The notes under the pieces: generated by a model
What the model was told of the DNA's origin: nothing
The model's input: only the letters and a program-made list of their open reading frames with translations
Database searches by the model: none
Shown here: in pieces, positions 1 through 8,943 of the stretch
How the letters are laid out: the number at the start of each line of letters is the position of its first letter
How positions within the stretch are numbered: the first letter of the stretch is position 1
NCBI GenBank assembly: GCA_963759115.1
Contig: CAVWXT010000005.1
Location: 1,116,001 to 1,180,000, forward strand
Reading direction: 5' to 3'
Length of the DNA: 64,000 nucleotides
From: CAVWXT01 sp963759115
GTDB taxonomy: Bacteria > Planctomycetota > Planctomycetia > Pirellulales > Thermoguttaceae
Translations under genes and position numbers: made by a program

Positions 1-5
1 CCCTT

Positions 6-995
6 ATGTCCGGCAGCAGTCTCGTGGGCCTGCTGATCAGCGTCTACCTGATGGCGTGCTGGGTTGTCGCGCCGGTGACGCTGCTCCGCACCGTCTATCT
101 TCGTGTTCTTCGCCGGCCCCCTTCCATCTTACGTTTCCATCGGCGGCGGCCCACGCCCGTCAACCCGGCTGCCGCCGCCATTTCGGCCGCGGAAACCGCT
201 CACCACTTCCTGGCGCGGCTGCCAGGAAACGAGACCCTGCAACTGACGGTGGCGGATTACGTGCTCGACGTGCCGCGGCTGGCCCCGGCTTTGGACGGGC
301 TGAGGATCGTTCACTTGTCAGACCTGCACTTCACCGGCCGAGTCGGCAAGGCGTACTTCCGCGAGGTCGTGCGCACGAGCAACGAACTCCGACCCGATCT
401 GGCGGTCGTCACGGGCGACCTCGTGGATACGCCGACATGCCTGGCGTGGATTGCCGATACGTTAGGGCGGCTCACCGCCCGAGCGGGCGTGTACTTCATT
501 CTGGGCAACCACGACCTCCGCGTCGACACCGCCGTGCTTCGCCGCAAGTTGGAGGAAGGCGGTTTGATCGACGTCGGCGGCCGCTGCCGGCAGATCGACA
601 TCGACGGGGTAGCGGTTATGGTGGCGGGCAATGAACGGCCGTGGATCGGCCCGGCCGCCGACATGAACGCCTGCCCGTCGGCCGGGCCGGACGGTCCTTT
701 GCGAATTGCGCTCGCGCACACTCCCGATCAACTGGCTTGGGCTCGCACCCACCACGTTGATCTGCTGTTGACCGGCCATACGCACGGCGGTCAGATCTGC
801 ATTCCGCCGCTGGGACCGATCCTCATGCCCACGATCAGGGGCGTGAAGTACGCTTCGGGCGTCTACTATGCGCCGCCGACGATTCTGCACGTCACCCGCG
901 GCATCTCGGGCGACATTCCCGTCCGCTGGAACTGCCCGCCGGAGATTGCCTGCCTGAAGTTGCGGGCCATCGTGCCGAGAGACGGTCGACGCTAG
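6..995 (+). CDS. Membrane-anchored calcineurin-like metallophosphoesterase
   Basis: This is a two-metal phosphoesterase of the calcineurin-like superfamily, closest in layout to the YkuE-type group of membrane-associated enzymes; its substrate cannot be read from the sequence. A hydrophobic N-terminal segment (residues about 8-30) is followed by the full metal-site signature: SDLHF (Asp106, His108), GDLVD (about 137-141), GNHD (167-170), a His in AHTPD (238) and GHTHGGQ (257-263). The protein has 329 residues, normal for the group. The ATG lies five bases from the window edge and no ribosome-binding site can be seen, so an upstream start is possible. The next gene converges on it. I am confident of the fold and catalytic class, not of the substrate. 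Confidence 0.88.
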   Translation: MSGSSLVGLLISVYLMACWVVAPVTLLRTVYLRVLRRPPSILRFHRRRPTPVNPAAAAISAAETAHHFLARLPGNETLQLTVADYVLDVPRLAPALDGLRIVHLSDLHFTGRVGKAYFREVVRTSNELRPDLAVVTGDLVDTPTCLAWIADTLGRLTARAGVYFILGNHDLRVDTAVLRRKLEEGGLIDVGGRCRQIDIDGVAVMVAGNERPWIGPAADMNACPSAGPDGPLRIALAHTPDQLAWARTHHVDLLLTGHTHGGQICIPPLGPILMPTIRGVKYASGVYYAPPTILHVTRGISGDIPVRWNCPPEIACLKLRAIVPRDGRR

Positions 996-1047
996 CCGAA
1001 CGAGGAACCAGCAGCGCGTGCGACTCGTCGGCGGGAGAATAGACTGC

Positions 1048-2055
1048 TTACTTCTTGCCGACAAGTTGCTCCCACCGCGCCCGTTGTTCATCGGTGAGGA
1101 CTTCCATCGCCTGGCGGCGGGCTTCCTCAAGCACCACGGTGCGGGCGTGCGCAATTTCCTGTCGTTGCTTGCCCTGCGATCGCGCGTCGAGATCGTGTAC
1201 GGCTTGGTAAGCGGCTTCGATCAAATGGCGAATTCGTTCTTGCTGGGCGCCAGTCAATTGCAGATCCCGAACCACTTCAGGCATCGCCAGCGTGGCGGGG
1301 CCCGGCAGGCGGCGCATGAGCTCGCGAGCCTCTTGCTCCGTACGGGCGACAACGTTCCCTTGTCCGCTCGGGGTCGGCGACGTCTTGGCTCGCGGCCACC
1401 GCAGATCGGGCCACGCCGGATCGGACTGTGGCTCGTTCGGGGCAATCAGCCCTGTCAGCCGATCTCCCCAGGATGGAAGTTCGCCCGTCGACGGGCCGGC
1501 GTCCCAAGTCACCTCCACCGGCGCGAACGGCGCCGCCACGGCAATGATCGCCACCAGGGCGCCCAGGATGATCACGGACCTCGCGCCCAACCGCCGCCAC
1601 CCACTCACGTAGACACGCGCCGGCCTGCCATCGATTGCCCGGCCCCCGCCCCCGCCCCTGCCCGACGGCCATAGCTTGCGGAGCAGGTTTCCGGCGAAGA
1701 ACGAAACGCGAGGTGGAGGAGGTGCCTCGGTCTCACTCAAGCGGGACAGCCCCAGCCGAAACCGCTGGTCCGGCTCCTCATCCGTTGCGGCGTCATCGTC
1801 CTCGGTCGGAACAACCGGTGCGACGTGAACGGCGCATACTGCAAACCACCCCGTGTCGGTATGAAGTTCGGCCGTCTGACCAACATCCAGGCCCGGTGGA
1901 CGGTCGACCACCACCGAGAATCCGCCGGCCGATTCGTTCATCAGGATCGCCGGCAACAGCGTCGAGCCGATCCTCAGTTCGCAGAATTGCCGCGATTCCG
2001 GCACCGTGCAACGGAACGACGTACGTTGCTCTTGGATGGTCTCTTCGGCACTCAT
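1048..2055 (-). CDS. PilZ-like protein with one membrane helix and a Spy/CpxP-like C-terminus
   Basis: I do not recognise a named family for the whole protein (335 residues). Residues about 10-80 resemble a PilZ fold, with an Arg-containing start and an NESAGG motif that fits the (D/N)xSxxG signature of c-di-GMP binders. A glycine- and proline-rich linker follows, then one strong membrane helix at about 165-185. The last 100 residues are predicted helical, with LTGAQQERI and LTDEQRARW, the phrases that open and close periplasmic Spy/CpxP-like metal-responsive proteins. Inferred layout: a cytoplasmic signal-binding domain coupled through one helix to a periplasmic helical hairpin. It converges with the phosphoesterase gene and diverges from the signal peptidase genes. 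Confidence 0.6.
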   Translation of the reverse strand: MSAEETIQEQRTSFRCTVPESRQFCELRIGSTLLPAILMNESAGGFSVVVDRPPGLDVGQTAELHTDTGWFAVCAVHVAPVVPTEDDDAATDEEPDQRFRLGLSRLSETEAPPPPRVSFFAGNLLRKLWPSGRGGGGGRAIDGRPARVYVSGWRRLGARSVIILGALVAIIAVAAPFAPVEVTWDAGPSTGELPSWGDRLTGLIAPNEPQSDPAWPDLRWPRAKTSPTPSGQGNVVARTEQEARELMRRLPGPATLAMPEVVRDLQLTGAQQERIRHLIEAAYQAVHDLDARSQGKQRQEIAHARTVVLEEARRQAMEVLTDEQRARWEQLVGKK

Positions 2056-2300
2056 ACGCCACTAAGTCCGGTTCGGCGTTAAAGTCACCCAATCCAGGTT
2101 AGCTTATGGTGGGGGCAGCGATGGTCGCGAGGAAAGCGAAATCGGCCGCTGCGGGACTCTGGCATTGCCTTCTCGCACTCGTTCGGTCAACATGAAACGA
2201 TTATGCGGGTCGTGCGGGCGTGCCGCGGTCGGGGTGGCAGTCGTACCGACGACACCCACGGAGGATCTGCGAGGTGACGGCGCGGCCGTACGATTCCACC

Positions 2301-3758
2301 ATGTCTGGGGGTTTCTCGCTCGTGACGAGTTCGATGCTCAGCCGTCGCAAAATCGCCGCACGTCCGCGCCTGCGGACCGCCGTCCAGTGGTGTGTGTACT
2401 TGCTGCTGGCGGCCGGATTGGTCCAAACGTGGCTCCTCGATGGGCTGGTGATTCCGTATCGCGTGTCGGGCGGGTCGATGGCCCCGAGGTTGCTCGGTGC
2501 TCACCGGCAGGTGATGTGTGCCGACTGCGGCTACGCCTTCCCGTGCGACGCCGATGTTCGTCCTGTGGCGCCGCGAGCCGTCTGCCCGAACTGCGGCTAC
2601 GCGGCCAACGAGCTGGAATCGTCGTTGCCCGACGTGGCGGGAGACCGCGTGCTGATCGACCGTGCCGCTTTCGATCTTCATCTGCCGCGGCGTTGGGAAA
2701 TCGTGGCCTTGCGGCGGGCCCAGCAAGCCGGCGAGGTCCTTGTGAAGCGGGTGGTCGGTTTGCCCGGCGAGTCAATCGAGATCCGAAATGGCGACGTGTA
2801 CGTCAACGGGCAGATACAACGCAAGAGCTTGGCGGAACAGCGCGCCTTGGCCATCCCGGTTTACGACGCCAACTTCCCGCCCACGCAGAAGCCGCAACCG
2901 CCGCCGCGTTGGCGGGCCGAACGTTCCACGAGCACGTGGGTTTCGACCGGCGGTCGTTTCGTTCACGCTGCCCGCCGTGCAGACGAGCCAATTGACTGGC
3001 TCCGATATCACCATTGGCAGCGGCTGATGGGGGCCAGTGGGGCCATTCGTGCATCGCCCGTGACCGACATCTGCGGTTACAACCAGTCGCAACCGCGGCG
3101 CGAGGAGGATGTCCACGCCGTGGCCGACGTGATGGTTTCCTTCCGACTGGAGCCGATTGGCAACGGCACATTCTTCGTTCGCGCCACGGATGGCGGCGAA
3201 CCGTTCGAGGTTCGGCTGCATTTTTTGGGCAAGGGGCCCGGAGTGTGGGAGTACGAGGCATTTCGCGGGGGAAGGCCCATTCCCGGCGCCAGCGGCCGGG
3301 TGAATCCCGCTCGCCGACGGCTCGTCGAGGTATCTTTGGTCGATCAACAGTTCTTGCTCGCGATCGACGGCCAAACGCTGGTGGCATGGCCCTATGATCG
3401 GCCGCCGCGCGCGCCTTCGCCCCCCCCGACACCATTCGACTTGGGCGTGGAAGCGGACTTGGACGTGACGGTCGATCAATTGCGGGTGTACCGAGACGTT
3501 TACTACACCCACCCTATCGGGCAGTCCGCACAACCGGAAGTCGGCCAGCCGGTACGTCTGGCGGCCGACGAATACTTCGTGCTGGGCGACAACAGCCCCG
3601 TTTCCGAGGACAGCCGTACTTGGCCCGAAGGCGGGGCCGTGGAAGCTAAGTTGTTGGTCGGCAAGCCGTTAGTGGCAATCCCGTCGGCCCCGATCGCGTC
3701 CTGGGGGCACTGTGATATTCAAGTTCCGAATCCGGCCGAAATCCGGTATATTCGATAA
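2301..3758 (+). CDS. lepB: Signal peptidase I with zinc ribbon and long insert (copy 1)
   Basis: This type I signal peptidase would cleave signal peptides from exported proteins at the outer face of the inner membrane. A transmembrane helix (WCVYLLLAAGLVQTWLL) is followed by the catalytic serine box SGGSMAPRL, a zinc ribbon with two CxxCGYA-type knuckles, the lysine box VKRVVGLPGESIEIRNGD, and the C-terminal box EYFVLGDNSPVSEDSR. Between the lysine box and the last box lie about 230 extra residues whose alternating hydrophobic pattern resembles a beta-sandwich of the LamG/concanavalin type. E. coli LepB has 324 residues; this protein has about 485. ATG codons at 2301 and 2334 and a GTG at 2220 are all in frame and none has a good ribosome-binding site. 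Copy 2 starts two bases after this stop codon. Confidence 0.85.
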   Translation: MSGGFSLVTSSMLSRRKIAARPRLRTAVQWCVYLLLAAGLVQTWLLDGLVIPYRVSGGSMAPRLLGAHRQVMCADCGYAFPCDADVRPVAPRAVCPNCGYAANELESSLPDVAGDRVLIDRAAFDLHLPRRWEIVALRRAQQAGEVLVKRVVGLPGESIEIRNGDVYVNGQIQRKSLAEQRALAIPVYDANFPPTQKPQPPPRWRAERSTSTWVSTGGRFVHAARRADEPIDWLRYHHWQRLMGASGAIRASPVTDICGYNQSQPRREEDVHAVADVMVSFRLEPIGNGTFFVRATDGGEPFEVRLHFLGKGPGVWEYEAFRGGRPIPGASGRVNPARRRLVEVSLVDQQFLLAIDGQTLVAWPYDRPPRAPSPPPTPFDLGVEADLDVTVDQLRVYRDVYYTHPIGQSAQPEVGQPVRLAADEYFVLGDNSPVSEDSRTWPEGGAVEAKLLVGKPLVAIPSAPIASWGHCDIQVPNPAEIRYIR

Positions 3759-3759
3759 T

Positions 3760-5532
3760 ATGAGCAAACGCAAGACTGTTAGTGCGAAGCCCCGTCCATT
3801 CGCCGATACCTCTACCGGCCAGACTACCAAGCGGTCCGAGGAGTCGGCGTCGGCCGAGGGAATCTACCGCCATCTTCCCTCACCGGCGGCCATCCGTGAG
3901 ACGGTCGAGTCGGTGGTCATCGCCTTTGTACTGGCGTTCTTGTTCCGTACCTTCGAGGCCGAAGCCTTCGTCATTCCCACGGGCTCGATGGCGCCGACCT
4001 TGATGGGACGGCACAAGGACCTGGTCTGTCCGAAGTGTGGTTTTCCCTATCAAGTCGAGCGCCAGCGAGGAAGTAGACCCGGACGGTGCGCCGGCTAAGA
4101 TTCCCGTGGGCGGCAGGGAGGAATACGTCCGGATCGTGGCCGGCACTTGCCCGATGTGCCGCTACACGGCCGATCTAGGTTCCAACAACCCTGAGCACAA
4201 GAGCTACCCCTCGTACAACGGCGACCGAATCCTAGTGGGCAAATTCGCCTACGAGGCCAGCGATCCCCAACGCTGGGACGTGGTTGTCTTCAAGTATCCC
4301 GGCGACGCCCCGACGAACTTCATCAAGCGGTTGGTAGGTCTGCCGGGAGAGACGATTCGCATTCAGAACGGCGACATCTGGGTCCTCAGCGCCGATGACA
4401 AGCTGCACGGCCGCAACGCCTTCCACATCGCGCGAAAGCCGCCGGAGAAGCTCTTAGCTATGCTTCAGCCGGTGTTCGACAACGACTATATGCCGCAGAT
4501 CGCCAAGTACGGCTGGCCCGCCCGCTGGTATCCGGATTCCGACGCGCCGGCCGCCGGGTCATGGAACAGCGACGATGACACGGCGTTTCGAACCGATGGC
4601 ACGGCCGCGGGTGAGAATTGGCTGCGATACCACAATCTCGTGCCGGCCTATCAACAGTGGCAGGAACTCGAGGGGCGACAGCCGCGGGCGCCGCGGCCCA
4701 CGCCGCAATTGATCACCGATTTTGCCGCCTATAACACGGGCCGAAACCAGGCGCAGGCCGCCGCAAGTCCGGCCCCCGAAGGCGATGCTCTCGGCGCCCA
4801 TTGGGTCGGCGACCTGGCAATGGAATGCAACGCCGAGGTGGAAAGCCCAAGCGGCGAACTCGTCTTGGAGTTGTGCAAGGGCACACGGCGATTCCAGTGC
4901 CGCATCGACGTGGCCACGGGCCGGGCAACCCTCTCGATCAGCGGCCAGGACATGGAGAAGTGGCGGCCCGCCGCGGTTACCAGCGTGCGCGGCAAGGGTC
5001 GGCATCGCATCCTCTTCTCCAATTGCGACGACCAACTGCTGCTTTGGGTCGATGGCAACGTGGTCGCGTTTGACGCGCCCACCACCTACAACGATTTGGG
5101 CAACGTGCAACCCGACAATGCCGACTTGGCGCCGGTGGGCGTGGCCTCGGCCGGGCGCAGGTGCGAATCACCCACCTTCGCGTCCTCCGCGACATCTACT
5201 ACGGTGCAATGCGCGGCGAGGAGAACCCCCGAGAAGGTTTTGACGTTGCGTACCAACCCGGCCACGCGCTGCCCAATCCGCAGATGTCGTCGCCCCCCGT
5301 GCGGCGTTACGTCGATTTCCCCTTGAAACCCGATCAGTTCTTCGTGCTTGGCGACAACAGCGCGAAGAGCAAGGACGGGCGGCTCTGGGGGCCCGAATAC
5401 TGGGTCAGCCGCGAGTTGTTGATCGGCAAGGCCCTCTTCATCTACTGGCCCCATTCCTGGAACAAAATTCCGTACGTCAATCTGCCCCTGCCGTACTTCC
5501 CGAACGTCGCCCGCATGGGTCTGGTAAGGTGA
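3760..5532 (+). CDS. lepB: Signal peptidase I with zinc ribbon and long insert (copy 2, frameshifted)
   Basis: This is a second signal peptidase I with the same architecture as its upstream neighbour: a membrane helix (about residues 51-64), serine box PTGSMAPTLMG (Ser76), zinc ribbon CPKCG...CPMC, lysine box FIKRLVGLPGETIRIQNGD, a long beta-rich insert, and FFVLGDNSAKSKDGR near the end. The reading frame is interrupted twice. Near 4061 an extra C separates VE from ASEEVDPDG, and near 5155 a G is missing from a G run before the segment RITHLRVLRDIYYG. Restoring one base at each place gives a continuous protein of about 590 residues. It probably forms an operon with copy 1. Two paralogues may divide the exported substrates, but nothing in the sequence says how. 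Confidence 0.82.
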
Positions 5533-5533
5533 A

Positions 5534-5620
5534 GTTGTCAGTTGTCAGTTATCAGTTCTCAGTTCCAGACTTCGACGGCGCCGCGGACTGACAACTGAAT
5601 ACTGACAACTGAATACTGAA
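5534..5620. repeat. Inverted repeat built of GTTGTCAGT/ATCAGT units
   Basis: Between lepB copy 2 and lptB, tandem units of the form GTTGTCAGTTATCAGT (5534-5566) face their near-complements ACTGACAACTGAAT (5587-5620). The RNA or single strand could fold into a long imperfect hairpin with a loop of about 20 bases. It looks like a REP- or MITE-like intergenic element, not a Rho-independent terminator, because no T-run follows. Confidence 0.65.
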
Positions 5621-5632
5621 GATTGAAAGCTA

Positions 5633-6379
5633 ATGCTCGAAGCCAAAGGACTGGTGAAGATCTACGGCACGCGGCGGGTGGTCGACGGAGTCGACTTCCG
5701 CGTCGACAGCGGAGAGATCGTCGGTCTGCTGGGGCCCAACGGCGCCGGCAAGACCACCAGCTTCCGCATGACCTGCGGCATGATCGTGCCCAACGCCGGC
5801 AAAGTCCGGCTCGACGGCGTCGACATCACCGACTGGCCCATGTTCCGCCGGGCCCGCGAGGGCGGCATGGGCTACCTCGCCCAGGAATCCAGCGTCTTCC
5901 GCAAGCTCAGCGTGGCGAAGAACCTGCTGGGCGTGATGGAACTGCTGGGTTTCGACCGCAAGACCCGCAAACGCCGCTGCAAGGAACTGCTCGAACAGTT
6001 CGACATTACCAAGCTGCGGAGATCGCTGGCGCTGTCGCTCTCGGGTGGCGAGCGGCGGCGGCTGGAAATCGCCCGCTGCCTCGTCTCCAACCCCAAGATC
6101 ATTCTCCTCGACGAGCCCTTTACGGGGATCGACCCGGTTACCATTGCCAGCATCCAGAAGATCATTCGCCGGCTGCGGAGCGAAGGGATCGCCATTCTGA
6201 TTACCGACCATCAGGTCCGCGAGACGCTGCAGATCACCGATCGGAGCTACGTGATCCGCGCCGGCAAGGTTATATGCAGCGGCCCGCCCGAAGTCGTGCT
6301 GGCCAATCCCGAAGCCCGCAAGTATTATTTCGGCGACGAGATGGACATCGGCCGGAAACCGGCTGCGACGCGGAAGTGA
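5633..6379 (+). CDS. lptB: LPS export ABC transporter ATP-binding protein LptB
   Basis: LptB is the ATPase of the LptBFGC complex that extracts lipopolysaccharide from the inner membrane. The 248-residue protein has Walker A GPNGAGKTT (residues 34-42), a Q-loop in GYLAQESSVFRKLSV, the ABC signature LSLSGGERRRLEIARCL, Walker B IILLDEPF, and the LptB-typical stretch FTGIDPVTIASIQKIIRRL with the H-switch LITDHQVRETL. These last phrases distinguish LptB from amino-acid ABC ATPases. Length is normal (E. coli LptB has 241). The start at 5633 has only a weak purine-rich site upstream (GAAAG). LptF, LptG and LptC are not adjacent, so the gene is probably transcribed with the signal peptidases or alone. 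Confidence 0.93.
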   Translation: MLEAKGLVKIYGTRRVVDGVDFRVDSGEIVGLLGPNGAGKTTSFRMTCGMIVPNAGKVRLDGVDITDWPMFRRAREGGMGYLAQESSVFRKLSVAKNLLGVMELLGFDRKTRKRRCKELLEQFDITKLRRSLALSLSGGERRRLEIARCLVSNPKIILLDEPFTGIDPVTIASIQKIIRRLRSEGIAILITDHQVRETLQITDRSYVIRAGKVICSGPPEVVLANPEARKYYFGDEMDIGRKPAATRK

Positions 6380-6397
6380 CGCCGCGGCTGCGGTGCT

Positions 6398-6436
6398 TGT
6401 CAAACATTTGACAGAGGTGTCTTGCCGGCGGATAAT
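6398..6436 (+). promoter_or_regulatory. Sigma-70 promoter with overlapping palindromic operator for the toxin module
   Basis: A near-consensus promoter is present: TTGACA at 6408-6413, a 17-base spacer, and GATAAT at 6431-6436. The -35 box is the right half of a perfect palindrome, TGTCAAA-CA-TTTGACA (6398-6413). The site is 44 bases upstream of the antitoxin-like gene, which suggests repression by the module's own product (inference). Confidence 0.75.
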
Positions 6437-6479
6437 TCCTTGATGCGGCATTGCCTACGGCGCGACGGGAGAGACTTCC

Positions 6480-6686
6480 ATGAGTAACACGGCTGTTCAG
6501 GACATCCTCGACAGAATTGGCCTCCTTTCCGAGGAAGAGCGTCTCTACCTCGCGACGCGATTGGCAGAGACGTCCGAGGCCGACTGGCGGCGAGAAGCCG
6601 AGAACGCGCGACGGATCGCCCGCGAAAAAGGCATCGACCAGACAGCGGTTGACCGGGCTCTCGCCGAGGTTCGCCATCCCGCATGA
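6480..6686 (+). CDS. Putative antitoxin of a PIN-domain toxin-antitoxin module
   Basis: This small helical protein (68 residues) starts MSNTAVQDILDRIGLLSEEE and is rich in Glu and Arg. I do not recognise the family by name. Its role is inferred from its neighbour: it ends in an ATGA overlap with a PIN-domain gene, the usual antitoxin-toxin arrangement. GGGAGAG stands about eight bases before the ATG. The palindrome over the upstream -35 box would fit autorepression, although no clear DNA-binding ribbon-helix-helix or AbrB motif can be seen in the protein. Confidence 0.65.
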   Translation: MSNTAVQDILDRIGLLSEEERLYLATRLAETSEADWRREAENARRIAREKGIDQTAVDRALAEVRHPA

Positions 6687-7103
6687 AGGTATTCTTCGAC
6701 ACCAACGTTTATGTGGCCGAGGCCATCCTCGGCGCGGCCGCAGAAAGGATGGTGGAGGCCACGCGGAACGCCTCGTGGCGAATTTCACAGTAGCGCCGTC
6801 GTTTTGGATGAGGTTGGACGTGTCTTGACGGCGAAACTGGGCTTCTCCCGTCGGCTCGCTGTGCTGACGCAGAATCGGATCGTTCGAAGGACGACACTCG
6901 TCCATCCTGACTCCACGCATCACTCCGTGCCCAAAGACCCTGCCGATAGCCCCATTCTCACCGCAGCCGTCTTTTGCGGGGCGGATTACCTCGTCACCAA
7001 CGATGCGCACCTTATCGCATTGAACTCCTATCGCGGACTGAGAATTATTTCCATGGACGACTATATGAGGCTCCTTGCGCAGAATGGTCTGCTGGCCGAT
7101 TGA
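6683..7103 (+). CDS. PIN-domain toxin, VapC-like (frameshifted)
   Basis: PIN domains are Mg-dependent RNases used as toxins. The N-terminus in the first frame reads MKVFFDTNVYVAEAILGA with the first catalytic Asp, then meets a TAG near 6797. The next frame continues without loss as SSAVVLDEVGRVLTAKLGF, then DPADSPILTAAVFCGADYLV and TNDAHL, supplying the remaining acidic residues. Removing one C near 6795 joins the halves into about 140 residues, normal for the family. The start codon overlaps the antitoxin stop codon. If the shift is real, the toxin is inactive and only the antitoxin is made; given the many other indels in this window, a sequence error is more likely. Confidence 0.75.
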
Positions 7104-7152
7104 CAACGGTGCATCAACGGCGCCCCCAAGCTGAGGCGAGCCTGGGCAGCGA

Positions 7153-8451
7153 TCAACGGGCGGCGTTTCCTTCTGCCATGAGCACCTCGCCCGCGGCCGC
7201 AATCGTCGCGTCGATATCGCTCTCCGTGTGGGCCGTCGATAGGAACAGCGCCTCGTACTGGCTGCACGGCAGATACACGCCCCGTTCGAGCATGCCCCAG
7301 AAATAGCGGGCGTAGCGCTTGGTGTCGCAACGCGAGGCCGTGTCCCAATCGGTTACCGGCCCGTCGCTGAAGAAGAGCGTCATCATCGAGCCCAATCGGC
7401 CGAGGTGGAGCGGGACGCCCGCCGACTTGGCCGCCGCTTCCAGCCCCGCCGCCAGCCGGGCCGACAGGTGTTCGAGCGACGGATACGGATTCGCGTCGCG
7501 GAGAATCTTGAGCGTGGCGATTCCCGCGGCCGTGGCCAGGGGATTGCCGCTCAAGGTGCCGGCCTGAAACACCTTGCCGGCCGGCAACACGTGGTCCATG
7601 ATGTCGGCCCGCCCGCCATACGCGCCCACGGGCAAGCCGCCGCCGATGATCTTCCCCAGCGTGGTCAAGTCGGGCTCAACGCCGAAAACTGACTGCGCCC
7701 CGCCGTAGGCCACACGGAAGCCGCTCATCACTTCATCGAAAATCAAGAGCGCGCCGTGCTTGTACGTCATCTCCCGCAGCGTCTCGCGGAACGCCGTCGT
7801 GGCCCGCACGCAGCCCATGTTGCCCACCACCGGCTCGACGATCGCGCCGGCGATTCGCGGGCCGTGCTCGGCGAAGGCATCTTCGACGGCTTGCGGGTCG
7901 TTGTAGCGCAACACGAGGGTATCCCGGGCGGTGCCCTCGGTGACGCCCGGCGAGTTAGGCGCCCCCAGCGTCGCGGCGGAACTGCCGGCAGCCACCAACA
8001 GGCTGTCGACGTGGCCGTGATAGTTGCCGGCGAACTTGATGATGATGGGCCGGCCGGTGAAGCCGCGGGCCAGGCGGATGGCGCTCATCGTGGCCTCGGT
8101 GCCCGAGTTGACCAGCCGGACTCTTTGGATCGACGGCACGGCCTCGATCACCAGCTCGGCCAGTTCATTTTCGGCCAAGGTCGGTGCGCCGAAGCTCGTG
8201 CCGCGGCGCAACGCGGCCTCGACGGCCTCGACCACCGCCGGATGGCCGTGGCCCAAGATCATGGGGCCCCAGGACAAGATGTAGTCGAGGTAGCGGTTGC
8301 CGTCGATGTCGAACAGCCAGGCGCCTTCGGCCCGGTCGATGAAGACCGGTTCGCCGCCGACGCCGCCAAAGGCCCTGGCCGGGCTATTGACGCCGCCGGG
8401 CATGAGTTGTTTGGCCCGAGCGAAGGCGAGATGGCTCTTGTCGTGCAGCAT
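7153..8451 (-). CDS. hemL: Glutamate-1-semialdehyde 2,1-aminomutase
   Basis: HemL converts glutamate-1-semialdehyde to 5-aminolevulinate, the tetrapyrrole precursor in the C5 pathway, using pyridoxal phosphate. The sequence shows MPGGVNSPARAFGGVGG near the start, LVNSGTEATMSAIRLAR, FAGNYHGHVD, the aspartate in LLIFDEVMSGFR and the PLP lysine in TLGKIIGGGLPVGAYGG. The protein has 432 residues, as expected (about 427). I chose ATG 8451 over an upstream in-frame start because AAAGGAA stands six bases before it and the N-terminus then aligns with the family. The gene is intact and monocistronic. Its product would supply haem for the many c-type haems encoded later in the window. Confidence 0.96.
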   Translation of the reverse strand: MLHDKSHLAFARAKQLMPGGVNSPARAFGGVGGEPVFIDRAEGAWLFDIDGNRYLDYILSWGPMILGHGHPAVVEAVEAALRRGTSFGAPTLAENELAELVIEAVPSIQRVRLVNSGTEATMSAIRLARGFTGRPIIIKFAGNYHGHVDSLLVAAGSSAATLGAPNSPGVTEGTARDTLVLRYNDPQAVEDAFAEHGPRIAGAIVEPVVGNMGCVRATTAFRETLREMTYKHGALLIFDEVMSGFRVAYGGAQSVFGVEPDLTTLGKIIGGGLPVGAYGGRADIMDHVLPAGKVFQAGTLSGNPLATAAGIATLKILRDANPYPSLEHLSARLAAGLEAAAKSAGVPLHLGRLGSMMTLFFSDGPVTDWDTASRCDTKRYARYFWGMLERGVYLPCSQYEALFLSTAHTESDIDATIAAAGEVLMAEGNAAR

Positions 8452-8646
8452 GGCGTTCCTTTCATGGAGTCTCGGCAGCGGCCATCCTAACGCGCGGCGA
8501 ACCGATTTCAAGGTCAAGAATCAACCGGTCACGCTGCCGCGCCAACGTCGACGGAACGCTGATCGACACTGATTTCCACTAATGGGCCTCTCGAAAGCGT
8601 CACGCCGGGGCTCCCCGATCTCCTGTTCTGACGCTAGACTGGCAGC

Positions 8647-8943
8647 ATGGCCGACTTCCGCGATGTTGATCCTCGCGAACTGCGCGTTCCGCCGTCCCGG
8701 CGACGAGGAGCAGACTCGGTGAAGCTCGCTCGCCAGACGGCGCTGTTTGGCCGGTCGGCGGTGGGGATGCCGCCGCCCTGGGTCTACGAGGGTACGGATA
8801 GGGTATTGATTGTGTATAATGGTGTTACGCGGGCGACTCGCATCGCGAAACTCGCGCCCGGCACGCTGATTCGGGTCGAGGTGATCGGCCGACTGCCTCG
8901 CGCCTTCGCCTCCGACCCCAAGATTGGAGACCTCTTGCCATGA
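8647..8943 (+). CDS. Small conserved hypothetical protein, first of a coupled pair
   Basis: I cannot assign a function to this 98-residue protein. The middle reads MPPPWVYEGTDRVLIVYNG followed by VTRATRIAKLAPGTLIRVEV; the order of a PP turn, beta hairpin, NGVTRATR and a final strand is reminiscent of the ParB/Srx-like fold, but the similarity is weak. The N-terminus carries RRRGADSVKLARQTALFGRS, a basic helix. The stop codon overlaps the next start (ATGA), so the two proteins are very likely made together and may interact. Confidence 0.6.
   Translation: MADFRDVDPRELRVPPSRRRGADSVKLARQTALFGRSAVGMPPPWVYEGTDRVLIVYNGVTRATRIAKLAPGTLIRVEVIGRLPRAFASDPKIGDLLP

Noticed and set aside
5534..5620. A short CRISPR-like array of TCAGTT repeats
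   Set aside because: Units are 8-16 bases with no unique spacers and are arranged as an inverted repeat, so they do not form a CRISPR array.
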